Below, in pieces: positions 25,701-33,539 of a stretch of 64,000 nt of DNA. Both the position numbers and the translations under genes were made by a program. The stretch lies in NCBI GenBank assembly GCA_036405975.1, contig DASWWM010000013.1:44876-108875 (forward strand). The letters run 5' to 3'. The notes beneath the pieces are model-generated. The model did not search any database, was not told where the DNA came from, and saw only the letters and a program-made list of their open reading frames with translations. Position 1 is the stretch's first letter, and the number at the start of each line of letters is the position of its first letter. Origin of the DNA: VEQN01 sp036405975 (GTDB taxonomy: Bacteria > Patescibacteriota > Minisyncoccia > Phycocordibacterales > CAIZLB01).

Positions 25701-27929
25701 GCCGGAAATCAGTACTCAGGACTGGCCGCCTCATCATCGTGGGCGTTTACAACATCTGCTACGCCGACGCCTGCCACTCCAGGTTTGCCTGACCTGTCTG
25801 TGTCATCGGATACGGGAACATCAAGCACTGACAATATAACTTCTGATGCCACCCCGACATTCACAGGCTCTGTCTCTGCAAATGCACTCGTATACTTCTA
25901 TCACGATACGAGCGTCCTGCTTGGCACGACTACCGCAAATGGATCAGGAAGCTATGCATTCACCGCAGGAGGTCTTGCTGACGGAACCTACGGTATAACC
26001 GCAGTGCAGGAGGTGCTTGGCATGAAGTCTGCGACTTCCTCGAGCCTTTCCGTGACTATCGATACGGCGGCACCTGTGCTCGCCTTTGCTTCTCCTGTCG
26101 ACGGCTCCACTTCCAATTCATGGAATCCATCAGTGAATTGGGGAGGATCGAACTCCTGTGCGTACTCAATCGACGGGTCTGCTTTCATGCATTCGGCATG
26201 CGGTCAAAACGGATCGGACATTCCGTCTCCTGGAATCGGAAATCACGTGCTCGTAAGCAGGGGGACGGACACTGCCGGCAACAACGGATATGCGACATCG
26301 AGCTTTGCCCTTGCCGGCACTCCTCCCGCGATCTCCCAGGTCGCATCGACGACGGCTGTCACGACTGCGACAGTTTCCTGGACAACCGACATCCCTGCGA
26401 CTTCGATTGTCCAGTATGGACTGACGACTGCATACGGGTCGACGACGAGTCTCGGCATCTCTACTTCCACCTCGCATTCAGTGGGCTTATCAGGATTGAG
26501 CCCTCTGACGCTCTATCATTTCCGAGTTCTTTCGGCTGATGAGTACGGACAGACATCGACTTCCTCAGGCTTCACGTTTAGGACGGCCTCTATCGCCGTT
26601 CCTTCAACTCCGGACAGGCCGGATCTCGATACTGCTTCTGATACGGGCGTATCGAATACCGATAATGTAACGTCCGTAGTGACTCCGACATTCAACGGAA
26701 CGTCGACTCCCGGAGCCCTCATTTACTTGTACGAGGCGATCGGAGGAACTTTGCTTGGCACGACTACGTCTGACGGATCAGGGATATATTCGATTGTGTC
26801 CGCTCCGATGTCGAATGGCGTCAAGGGGATCGCCATTGTTCAGGAGTTGCTTGGGGTAAGGTCAGCTACCTCGACCAGGCTTTCGGTGACCATTGATGCC
26901 GATATTCCAGCGCCATCAGTGAGCTCTCCCGCTGACGGATCAACCGTCAGCGCATGGAATCCTTCAATAGATTGGGGCGATGCAACAATCTGCGAATACT
27001 CTTTCGCGAGCTCGTCTTTCATGGCCGTGGACTGTTCGCTAAACGGGGCAGATATTCCGGATCCGGGAGAAGGGAGTCATTCATTCATCGTCAAGGCGAC
27101 TGATCAGGCCGGAAACGAATTTCAGATTTACTTCATAGTGACGCTTCAGTTGCCGCCGATTGCAATACATGCGATTGCCTCAAGTACCGCGACGACGTCG
27201 GCGCTCATTACGTGGTCGACAAACAACCTCTCCACTTCGGTCGTGCATTACGGAACGTCCTCCTCGTACGGGTCAACGACAAGTCTGGGCGCTACGGCTA
27301 GGAATTCACATTCTGTCGGTATTGGAGGATTGTTGCCGTCGACGCTATATTATTTCCAAATCCAATCAACCGATCAGCACGGTCATTCAACGAGCACTGT
27401 CGGGCTTTCATTTATTACCAAGGACATCGCTTCTTCGTCGGGTCCTGGTCCGGAACCTGACCCAGGATCAGACTCCGGTCTTAGTTCGACAAGGCCTTCT
27501 GGCATGCAGGATGGCGTCGGATACAATTTAGGATTCAGGTCGTATCCGACGCTGACTCCGGAAGAAATTCAGCGAATATTCGGCCTATATCTCTCTGCAC
27601 AGGCGACATCAGCGATACCTGTGTCTGCCGCTCCGGCTGCCGCAGGCACTTCGTCGTCTGCTCCGTTGATTTACGAGTTTAAAAGGGATTTGCGCGTTGG
27701 CCTTACGGGCAATGATGTAAAGGCTCTTCAGGTATTCCTTAACTCAAACGGATATTCCGTGTCTGCAAGCGGAGTGGGTTCAGCCGGAAATGAGACTTCA
27801 TACTTCGGCCAGGCGACAAGAGCGGCACTTGCTCGGCTGCAGTCATCAAATGGCATACGGCCTGCAGTCGGCTACTTCGGCCAGGTTACGCGTGCATTCG
27901 TCAACGGGCTCATGGGTATCGGCCGTTAG
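22734..27929 (+). CDS. Giant secreted delta-60-repeat / Ig / fibronectin / peptidoglycan-binding protein
   Basis: 1731 aa. Signal peptide at residues 1-38 (LIVALALPALFVSPQDAKA). About a dozen delta-60 repeats of 50-60 residues follow to about 800 (consensus LQPDGKIVIAGGFT, then IARLNSDGSID, then F), predicted beta-propellers. Then come three bacterial Ig-like domains each beginning near SSDTGxSSxDNITSD, an SbsA-type Ig domain (FSLTPSNGATGVSVSSSL), and two fibronectin III-like domains (ATVSWTTDIPATSIVQYGL). The C-terminal PG-binding domain (LTGNDVKALQVFLN...TSYFGQATRAALARLQ) probably anchors it to the wall. ATG 22734 is chosen for the signal peptide and the upstream GAGG. Confidence 0.9.
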   Translation: MHPKKRKPNLAKRIASAVLIVALALPALFVSPQDAKAAVLEGSANAAYTLAMGRDKGFDGVVSKVISLSDGSFIAGGSFAAYNGQTARRLAKISASGTLDTDFNINLGTGLPTSNNVSDIALQPDGKLVIIGGFTTFNGVTTNRIMRLNADGTRDATFSIGTGLNEFPREVSVRSDGKIVVAGDFTSYNGTSINRIALLNADGSLDMAFRTALGTGPNALLTAAHVQPDRKIVISGNFTSVASTSVNRIARLNEDGSIDSAFVANVGAGIPSNAGAVITLSDGRILLGGSFTTFNGSSTARAVRLNSDGTINALFASGFNGSVYDFLELSNGQVMAAGVFSTYRGVTRRALVLMNEDLTADTAFSANIGSGFVGSDSVSSVIRLTDGSLVFAGGFSEVSARQMGNILKTDSAGVVDRDFDPNFGFGFNDHVRSAIQRPDGKIIYMGAFTRFSDESTRLNSAVEMLAQFDSANVLDTSFDTNIGTGFEGSSPLGGALQPDGKLVIMGGFTTFNGVTTNRIIRLNEDGTRDGSFIIGTGFNGSVSAVALQPDGKIIAGGNFTTYQGSSTARIARLNSDGSIDQTFRQNVGTGAPGTVSAIAVQSDGKIVLAGTFTTFNGVTVNRVVRLESDGTVDATFTSNAGTAFSSGGVAALALQSDGKILAVGSFTSYKGTSVGGVVRINSDGTSDADFNQNVGSGATGSGSASTVLVQRDGKVVVGGDFTVYKSVIRNRVVRLEANGTVDSTFSTNNGSGFNYAAYSLTLLNDNNILAGGNFTRSAGTYANRASLLLGPEMPPPDVPPPTDLDVSSDTGRSSVDNITSDTTPTFSGTASTSASVYLYGVATTTGLIGTATADGSGNYSVTSSPLADGTYSMVVVQELYGVRSATSSPINVTIDATAPSLFSLTPSNGATGVSVSSSLRIRLDESIATTSGTARLYRASDDFLVQSASTASSSVSIQSGHSLVFQPSQNLSYNTSYYVLMDAGVIGDIAGNQYSGLAASSSWAFTTSATPTPATPGLPDLSVSSDTGTSSTDNITSDATPTFTGSVSANALVYFYHDTSVLLGTTTANGSGSYAFTAGGLADGTYGITAVQEVLGMKSATSSSLSVTIDTAAPVLAFASPVDGSTSNSWNPSVNWGGSNSCAYSIDGSAFMHSACGQNGSDIPSPGIGNHVLVSRGTDTAGNNGYATSSFALAGTPPAISQVASTTAVTTATVSWTTDIPATSIVQYGLTTAYGSTTSLGISTSTSHSVGLSGLSPLTLYHFRVLSADEYGQTSTSSGFTFRTASIAVPSTPDRPDLDTASDTGVSNTDNVTSVVTPTFNGTSTPGALIYLYEAIGGTLLGTTTSDGSGIYSIVSAPMSNGVKGIAIVQELLGVRSATSTRLSVTIDADIPAPSVSSPADGSTVSAWNPSIDWGDATICEYSFASSSFMAVDCSLNGADIPDPGEGSHSFIVKATDQAGNEFQIYFIVTLQLPPIAIHAIASSTATTSALITWSTNNLSTSVVHYGTSSSYGSTTSLGATARNSHSVGIGGLLPSTLYYFQIQSTDQHGHSTSTVGLSFITKDIASSSGPGPEPDPGSDSGLSSTRPSGMQDGVGYNLGFRSYPTLTPEEIQRIFGLYLSAQATSAIPVSAAPAAAGTSSSAPLIYEFKRDLRVGLTGNDVKALQVFLNSNGYSVSASGVGSAGNETSYFGQATRAALARLQSSNGIRPAVGYFGQVTRAFVNGLMGIGR
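23094..23170 (+). repeat. 77-nt intragenic direct repeat, copy 1
   Basis: Matches 24216-24292 with one difference (an A/G after CATCAT). It lies in the delta-60 region, where other repeats have diverged much more. Confidence 0.85.
24216..24292 (+). repeat. 77-nt intragenic direct repeat, copy 2
   Basis: Second copy, suggesting recent duplication or gene conversion. Confidence 0.85.
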
Positions 27930-27932
27930 CTA

Positions 27933-29129
27933 TTATCTGAACTCAAGCCAGCTTCTTGTTCCTGAAGCTGATATGTTCTCGATATTTTTCAATAGCCGAG
28001 CCCTGTTCGCTTCGGTTGGAATGCTCACTCTTGAGCCGATGCTTGAGAAGGGAATGACGGAATATCTGGGTGCAGCATAGGCACCTTTTTCCTTTTTGAA
28101 CTCAATCGAGAGGGCGATGCCATGCGTAGTATCGAATGAGAAATACTGATCGAATATGAAATTTCCAAGAGAATAGAATATTGGAACGGCCCGGCCATTC
28201 GTTGTTTGCTCTTCTGCCATCTGTCCGTTGGCGTCGGCGTTCATCGCTGCGTATTGTTCAATCCGCTGCACTGTATGTGCATGTCCGCCGATGACTGCAT
28301 CTGCGCCTGCATCGGCCCATGCCTGTGCGAGGGATCGCTGCTTAGCTGTCGGTTGCGCTTTGTATTCGAGACCCCAGTGAGGATAGACCACGAGGTACTG
28401 GACGCTTGGGCGAAGCGCGCGGATTTCTTCGATAATTCTCTGATCGTTTGCAAAGCCGAACTCATTCCATCCTACCAGTCCGATGCAGAAATCCGCGCGC
28501 GGACATGTAGTGGTCGAGACCATGACGCTGTTCATGTAGCTGCCGAAGAACTGAACGCCTGCCGCTGATAGATTTGCCCGTGTCTGATTGAGCCCGTCCT
28601 GTCCGAAGTCGAGAGCGTGATTGTTTGCAAGGCTTACGACATCGATGCCGGCGTCTTTGAGCGCGGGACCCGTCTTGTCGCTGAATGTGAACTGAAAGCC
28701 CGGAATCGCCTTATTGTTCGGAAGGACAAGCTTGGAAGGGTATCGAGTGATTGACCCCTCAAGGTTTCCGATGACAGTGTCGTGCTGGCTGAATGTGGTG
28801 GTCGCTGGCCCGAACACATAGTCGAAGCCTCTGGTATTAATGACAGACCGGACTCCTCGGTCAAGCATGATATCTCCGACAAATAAGACCTTCACCGTAT
28901 TTTCATCTGTGCCGGTGTATCCTGAGGGCGCAGTTGATGAGCCGGTAGCATTTCCGGCCGGCTTATTCGCAACGGCCGACCGGGCGCTAGCAGCCTGTTC
29001 AGCGGGCATAAGCAGGGAGGGAAGATGGCTGTGCAGGCCATAGGACAAAAGGCCGGCAAGGGCCAGCAGGCCTAGAGCTTGCGCGGTATGGTATAATGCA
29101 CGGGTATTAGCAGGATTGTTTAACTTCAT
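27933..29129 (-). CDS. CapA-family protein (poly-gamma-glutamate synthesis/export-type)
   Basis: 398 aa. An N-terminal membrane segment or uncleaved signal (ALGLLALAGLLSYGL) is followed by a metallophosphatase-like CapA fold: VKVLFVGDIMLDRGV, VIGNLEGSIT, VVSLANNHALDFG, VVYPHWGLEY, ADAVIGGHAHTVQ and FYSLGNFIFDQY. The Asp, Asn and His residues of these motifs resemble a calcineurin-like metal centre. Members act outside the cell in polyglutamate capsule or unknown envelope functions; the substrate here is unknown. Convergent with the giant surface protein gene, 3 bases apart. Confidence 0.9.
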   Translation of the reverse strand: MKLNNPANTRALYHTAQALGLLALAGLLSYGLHSHLPSLLMPAEQAASARSAVANKPAGNATGSSTAPSGYTGTDENTVKVLFVGDIMLDRGVRSVINTRGFDYVFGPATTTFSQHDTVIGNLEGSITRYPSKLVLPNNKAIPGFQFTFSDKTGPALKDAGIDVVSLANNHALDFGQDGLNQTRANLSAAGVQFFGSYMNSVMVSTTTCPRADFCIGLVGWNEFGFANDQRIIEEIRALRPSVQYLVVYPHWGLEYKAQPTAKQRSLAQAWADAGADAVIGGHAHTVQRIEQYAAMNADANGQMAEEQTTNGRAVPIFYSLGNFIFDQYFSFDTTHGIALSIEFKKEKGAYAAPRYSVIPFSSIGSRVSIPTEANRARLLKNIENISASGTRSWLEFR

Positions 29130-29135
29130 AAAACT

Positions 29136-29693
29136 ATGTCTCCAGTATACATTTTATTGATAATAGCGGCGGTTCTCGTCCTCTGGGTTGTATTCAGTTA
29201 TAACTCTTTCGTCCGATTAGTAAATAGGACGAAAGAGGCATGGGCGGACATCGAGGTCCAGCTCAAGAGGCGATACGATCTCATTCCGAACCTCGTGAAT
29301 ACGGTAAAGGGGTATGCGTCTCATGAAAGCGGCACCTTCGAGAAGGTTACTGCAGCCCGAGTCTCTGCCATGTCCGCAAACACTCCTGCGGAACACTCTA
29401 AGGCTGAAGGGGAGCTTACCGGAGCCCTTAAGTCGCTTTTTGCGGTATCCGAGGCATATCCTGACCTCAAGGCCAATGTGAACTTCCTCGAACTCCAGCG
29501 AGAGCTATCTGACACTGAGAATAAGATTCAGGCCGCTCGACGATTCTACAATGCGAATGTGCGAGACCTTGCGATCGCAATCGAGTCATTCCCTGGAAAT
29601 GTCATCGCCTCAATCTTCAAATTCAAGAAGATGGATCTCTTTGACCTTGCCGACAATGATGTCGCGCAGCAGAACGTGGAAGTTAAGTTCTAG
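29136..29693 (+). CDS. lemA: LemA family protein
   Basis: 185 aa. One N-terminal membrane helix (PVYILLIIAAVLVLWVVF), then a helical LemA domain with YNSFVRLVNRTKEAWADIEVQLKRRYDLIPNL and a RELSDTENKIQAARRFYN motif. The role is unclear; LemA genes commonly sit beside htpX, as here. A plus-strand TATAAT lies near 29092 inside the divergent capA 5' end. Confidence 0.93.
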   Translation: MSPVYILLIIAAVLVLWVVFSYNSFVRLVNRTKEAWADIEVQLKRRYDLIPNLVNTVKGYASHESGTFEKVTAARVSAMSANTPAEHSKAEGELTGALKSLFAVSEAYPDLKANVNFLELQRELSDTENKIQAARRFYNANVRDLAIAIESFPGNVIASIFKFKKMDLFDLADNDVAQQNVEVKF

Positions 29694-29747
29694 CGCTTGC
29701 TCAGCAAGTTGTGACATCGCTCCTGTCGGACTGCGAGCGCCGTATCT

Positions 29748-30047
29748 CTAATCTTTCGAAAAGTAAAACCTTCGGCTGTAAATGAGTGTGAGTCCGAGAG
29801 TGATGAGCGTGGAAATGACTGAAAGGCCGCCGAGCTTCTCGCTGATGATCTGCTGGTCTGCGACTCCTGTCGAGGACATGATCACGAGTCCGACTATCAT
29901 CACGAGAATGCTGACGATGTTGTTGTAGAAGAAGAACAGGCCGATATTGATAGGCCAGACGCCGAATCTGCTGACGAAATCAGGGTAATGAATTCCGTTC
30001 TTATCTGTTCCGTTTGCCTGATCATCCTGTCTGTTTTCTTGTTGCAT
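29748..30047 (-). CDS. Small two-helix membrane protein, 99 aa
   Basis: A polar N-terminus rich in Gln, Asn and Asp, then two membrane segments (IVSILVMIVGLVIM and SVISTLITLGLTLIY), ending in RRFYFSKD. It lies between lemA and htpX on the opposite strand. Its -10 TATAAT (30054-30059) is 6 bases from ATG and overlaps that of htpX. Function unknown. Confidence 0.7.
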   Translation of the reverse strand: MQQENRQDDQANGTDKNGIHYPDFVSRFGVWPINIGLFFFYNNIVSILVMIVGLVIMSSTGVADQQIISEKLGGLSVISTLITLGLTLIYSRRFYFSKD

Positions 30048-30053
30048 ACACGT

Positions 30054-30063
30054 ATTATATAAT
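30054..30063. promoter_or_regulatory. Shared palindromic -10 for divergent genes
   Basis: ATTATATAAT reads TATAAT on both strands. The minus-strand gene starts 6 bases away and htpX 14 bases away, so one short element may serve both directions. Confidence 0.6.
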
Positions 30064-30077
30064 CAATTCTGAACCAT

Positions 30078-31001
30078 ATGGCAACTCTATACACCCATCA
30101 ATCCAAAAATGTTACGAAGACCTGGCTTCTCATGGGAGTCTTTCTGGCTCTCATTGCAGCTGTCGGATATTTCGGAAGCTACTACTATGGCAATCCAGGA
30201 ATCTTCTACATTGCAATTTTCATCAGCGTCGCGATGAATATCACGGGCTACTGGTTCTCAGACAAGATCGCCTTGAGCATGTCAGGTGCAAAGCCTGTTG
30301 ATCCCGAAAAGAGTTCCGATCCTGCACGAGACAGGGAGCTTGTCCGCATGGTCGAGAATCTCTCCATTACGGCAGGGTTGCCGGTGCCGGCCATTTATAT
30401 AATAGAAGACCCGGCACCGAATGCCTTTGCGACCGGCAGAAACAAGGAGCATGCGGCGGTTGCCGTGACCACCGGCCTTCTCGCACTCCTCGACAAGTCG
30501 GAGCTCGAAGGCGTCATCGCTCACGAGCTTGCCCATATCGGAAACAGGGACACTCTCATTGCCACGGTTGTTGTCATTCTCGTCGGTATCGTCAGCATCC
30601 TCTCTGACATCATGCTTCGCTCGACAATCTACGGCAATAGGAGCGATGACAATAAGGCAGGGGGCGTCCTTGCGATCATCGGCATCGTCCTGCTCATCCT
30701 TTCTCCGCTCTTTGCTACCATGCTTCAGCTTGCCATCTCGCGAAGAAGGGAATATGTGGCTGATGCCACCGGGGCGCTCCTTACGAGGTATCCGGAAGGG
30801 CTTGCGTCCGCACTTCAGAAGATCACTGGCTATGCAGAGCGCGGAGGACAACCGCTTGCCCGGGCATCAGACGCGACGGCTCATCTTTTCATCTCAAACC
30901 CGTTCGGAGCCAAAGCGTTAAACGGTCTGCATAAGCTTTTCATGACGCATCCGCCTGCTGAAAAGAGGATAGCTGCTCTTCGGGGGATGGACATCAAGTA
31001 G
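30078..31001 (+). CDS. htpX: HtpX-type membrane zinc metalloprotease
   Basis: M48 family quality-control protease of the inner membrane. Two N-terminal membrane segments, the zinc site HELAH in GVIAHELAHIGNRD, two central membrane segments, then the third-ligand region RRREYVADATGA, with the Glu of EYVADA, and the C-terminal HPPAEKRIAAL. 307 aa. Neighbour of lemA. Confidence 0.96.
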   Translation: MATLYTHQSKNVTKTWLLMGVFLALIAAVGYFGSYYYGNPGIFYIAIFISVAMNITGYWFSDKIALSMSGAKPVDPEKSSDPARDRELVRMVENLSITAGLPVPAIYIIEDPAPNAFATGRNKEHAAVAVTTGLLALLDKSELEGVIAHELAHIGNRDTLIATVVVILVGIVSILSDIMLRSTIYGNRSDDNKAGGVLAIIGIVLLILSPLFATMLQLAISRRREYVADATGALLTRYPEGLASALQKITGYAERGGQPLARASDATAHLFISNPFGAKALNGLHKLFMTHPPAEKRIAALRGMDIK

Positions 31002-31082
31002 TTCGAGTCAGCAAAGGCTCGTCACTCTCGTTCATATTCTCCTTGGCAGGGCTTCATGTCGCTGTGATATAATTTCATGGTC

Positions 31083-31739
31083 ATGAATATCAAACAACAC
31101 GCAATAGAATTCTTTGCAACTTTCTTACTCACTCTGGCAATTTTCGCATCCTTGCTGGTCGCAGGAGGCATTACCACTCCTTTGTCCGCCGGCATCATGC
31201 TGGGCCTCCTGGCATTCATGCTCGGATCCCTCACATGCCTGCATGTGAATCCTGCAGTCACCGTCGCGCTTCTGGCATTCAAGAAGATCGCACCAAAAGA
31301 TGCCGCTTTCCATATCCTTGCACAGTTTGCAGGTGCCGCTTTCGCGATGCTCCTTGTCCGGACATCGGGCTCGGTCTCAGCCTTTGTGGAGCAGCCTGTA
31401 TTCGACTGGCACACGGCACTTGCTGAGTTCGTCGGAACGTTCTTCTTTGCCTTCGGAATCGCATCGGTGGTATTCAAGCCTGCACCGGCTGCTGACCAGG
31501 TTTCAGAGCCGGCAACCGACCTTACATTCCCATTCGTCATTGGCTCATCTCTTGCCATGGGCATCATGATTGCGAGCGGTCTCGGATCGACAGCGATGCT
31601 TAATCCTGCGGTGGCATTCGGTCTCGGTTCATTTACCCTTTCTTATGTACTTACGCCTATTGCAGGAGCCATCCTCGGCATGTGGCTTTACACGTATTTT
31701 GCGAAGCCTGCAAAAGCAGAAGTTCCAGTACAGAACTAG
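31083..31739 (+). CDS. Aquaporin / MIP-family channel
   Basis: Water or small-solute channel, 218 aa, with six predicted membrane segments. Both half-helix NPA motifs are present: HVNPAVTVALL and AMLNPAVAFGLG. The arrangement is of the AqpZ/GlpF type; the selectivity filter is not assigned. ATG 31083 is preferred over ATG 31077 because TATAAT ends at 31073. MscL at 35.3 kb suggests an osmotic-balance role in the same region. Confidence 0.88.
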   Translation: MNIKQHAIEFFATFLLTLAIFASLLVAGGITTPLSAGIMLGLLAFMLGSLTCLHVNPAVTVALLAFKKIAPKDAAFHILAQFAGAAFAMLLVRTSGSVSAFVEQPVFDWHTALAEFVGTFFFAFGIASVVFKPAPAADQVSEPATDLTFPFVIGSSLAMGIMIASGLGSTAMLNPAVAFGLGSFTLSYVLTPIAGAILGMWLYTYFAKPAKAEVPVQN

Positions 31740-31742
31740 CCC

Positions 31743-32318
31743 ATGAAGAAAACTCTCATCGTCACTGCCCATCCAAGCTCCAAAGGATTCACTCATAGGA
31801 TCGCTGAGGCATACAAAAAAGGAAAGGAGTCAAAAGGCGACAGCGTCGAGATCCTGGACCTTTACAAGACCGATCTCAAGCAAGACTTCCTTCGATACGA
31901 GGAACGAGCGGATATGGGCAATCCCGATCCGGTGCGAGATGCCATGCATGAGAAAATCACCGCAGCTGACAACCTGGTCCTCATCCATCCTTTGTGGTGG
32001 ATCGGAGCCCCGGCGATTCTCAAGAATTGGGTCGATGTAAATATCTCTGCGCGCTATGCATTTCATTATGAAAAAGGCCGGCCTGTAGGGCATATGAAGG
32101 GAAAGACAGCCAGCGTCTTTATTACATGCGATGGCGCATTCTGGCTCTACGGACTCATCGCATTCCCGTTCATCACCATCTGGCGGTTCGGCATCCTAGG
32201 TCTTTGCGGATTCAAGGTCCAGAACATAAAAGTGCTCTTCCAGAAGTTCAAGGCGACTGAGGCTAAGCAGGATGCATTCTTGAGAAAAGTCGAGTCGCTT
32301 GCCCGAAGAAAGTCATAG
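31743..32318 (+). CDS. Flavodoxin-fold NAD(P)H quinone oxidoreductase-like protein
   Basis: 191 aa. FMN-binding flavodoxin_2 fold: TLIVTAHPSSKGFTHRIAEA at the N-terminus, PLWWIGAPAILKNWVD with the WW motif, and YAFHYEKGRPVGHMKGKTA. Resembles KefF/MdaB/NQO-type reductases using NAD(P)H. It starts 3 bases after the aquaporin stop and is co-transcribed. Confidence 0.88.
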   Translation: MKKTLIVTAHPSSKGFTHRIAEAYKKGKESKGDSVEILDLYKTDLKQDFLRYEERADMGNPDPVRDAMHEKITAADNLVLIHPLWWIGAPAILKNWVDVNISARYAFHYEKGRPVGHMKGKTASVFITCDGAFWLYGLIAFPFITIWRFGILGLCGFKVQNIKVLFQKFKATEAKQDAFLRKVESLARRKS

Positions 32319-32325
32319 CATCCAT

Positions 32326-32895
32326 ATGCCGAATTCTCCCAAGAAAATAATCCTGTTGTTGGCGGTCCTGGTGGCCATTGCTGCACTTGTGTATTTTGCA
32401 TATGTGCAGTTTGTATCGAATCAGTCTGGCCAGATTGATCAGCGTGGTACAACGGGACAAGTTCTGGACCGGGAAAGGGACGCGAATGGCGAGCTTTCTT
32501 TGGCAACGCTCCTGCCTGCTGCCGATCGAAGCGCTGCAAGTCTCAGCATTCGGTCTGGGCAAGGAGTGACTGCATTGGAAGTCGATGTCGTCAACACTGA
32601 GCAGTCACAGGCGCAAGGTCTCTCTGGAAAGGAAACCCTGGGCGGCAAAGGGATGCTCTTCGCATTCAGGCAGCCTGGCTCGTACTCTCTCTGGATGAAG
32701 GACATGCTTTTTCCGCTCGATATGATCTGGATCGACCGGTCAGGATACATCGTGCATATCGAGAAAGACGTTTCCCCTGAAAGCTATCCTAAGCCATTCT
32801 CACCCCCGGTTGAGTCACAGTTCATCATAGAGGTATCGGCGGGCTTCGCTCAGTTTTTCAACATATCAGTGGGCGACAAGGTCACCGTGAAATAA
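32326..32895 (+). CDS. DUF192-family secreted protein
   Basis: 189 aa. N-terminal membrane anchor (IILLLAVLVAIAALVYFAY), then the DUF192 beta-domain: EQSQAQGLSGKETLGGKGML, YSLWMKDMLFPLDMIWID and SFIIEV-like FIIEVSAGF. The biochemical role of this family is unknown. ATG 32326 follows the preceding stop by 7 bases, which places it in the aquaporin operon. Confidence 0.88.
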   Translation: MPNSPKKIILLLAVLVAIAALVYFAYVQFVSNQSGQIDQRGTTGQVLDRERDANGELSLATLLPAADRSAASLSIRSGQGVTALEVDVVNTEQSQAQGLSGKETLGGKGMLFAFRQPGSYSLWMKDMLFPLDMIWIDRSGYIVHIEKDVSPESYPKPFSPPVESQFIIEVSAGFAQFFNISVGDKVTVK

Positions 32896-32940
32896 TGACA
32901 GCCCTCGAGCATTCTGTGCCGTGCCTTTCTCGGATAGCTT

Positions 32941-32979
32941 AAAAGAGAACGGGCCGCTCCGGTTAGGAGCGGCCCGTTC
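32941..32979 (-). terminator. Intrinsic terminator of RNase P RNA
   Basis: The minus-strand 14-bp stem GAACGGGCCGCTCC / GGAGCGGCCCGTTC is followed by TCTCTTTT. Confidence 0.9.
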
Positions 32980-32984
32980 ATGTT

Positions 32985-33453
32985 TGGTTGTGCCTATAAG
33001 CCGAATTCTGTGCCCGCGTCGCGTGCCGGCCGAAACCGGACCTTCGCGGGCGATAGCAATTTATCTGGGCCTCATGTTGCCATGGGGCTCGAGCGACTCT
33101 CCATGTCTCGCATGAGCGGGACTAGGCGCGGTCTTGCACTCGGATAAGGATTTTGCCGTTTCACCACGCGCTTGCTTGTACATGTATACGCATGTTCATC
33201 TGATGTACCAGATGCGCATGCCCTTGCGGGGATGCGCGTCACTGCTCGCACCTCTTGGCTTGCGCCAGACGGGAATTACCCGCTACCTGCTTCTCATGCT
33301 TTGCATTCTCGATCGGAGATGTCCCGATGCCTTGCGGCTTTGGACATGTGATCGAAAAGAGGGAATATGAGAGAGTGTTCGGACTTTCCTCCGCTTCCGT
33401 TCGTACTCCATACGGAGCCGTTTCCGGCAAGCAGTAGCTATCCGACACAACAT
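32985..33453 (-). ncRNA. rnpB: RNase P RNA (bacterial type A)
   Basis: Catalytic RNA that matures tRNA 5' ends. On the minus strand the conserved 5' element GAGGAAAGTCCGAACAC (33375-33391) and the 3' signature ACAGAATTCGGCTTATAGGC (32992-33011) are exact. The P1 helix pairs GTTGTG (33446-33451) with CACAAC (32987-32992). About 470 nt. A near-consensus promoter and a strong terminator flank it. Confidence 0.97.
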
Positions 33454-33457
33454 ATAT

Positions 33458-33486
33458 ATTATACCATGATTTTTATTTTATAACAA
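33458..33486 (-). promoter_or_regulatory. rnpB promoter
   Basis: Minus-strand -35 TTGTTA (33481-33486), 17-base spacer, -10 TATAAT (33458-33463), about 7 bases before the P1 helix. Confidence 0.85.
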
Positions 33487-33539
33487 ATTACTGTAGAATA
33501 GGCATATATTTCAAGGCAAAACGGGAATATCAACCAAAC

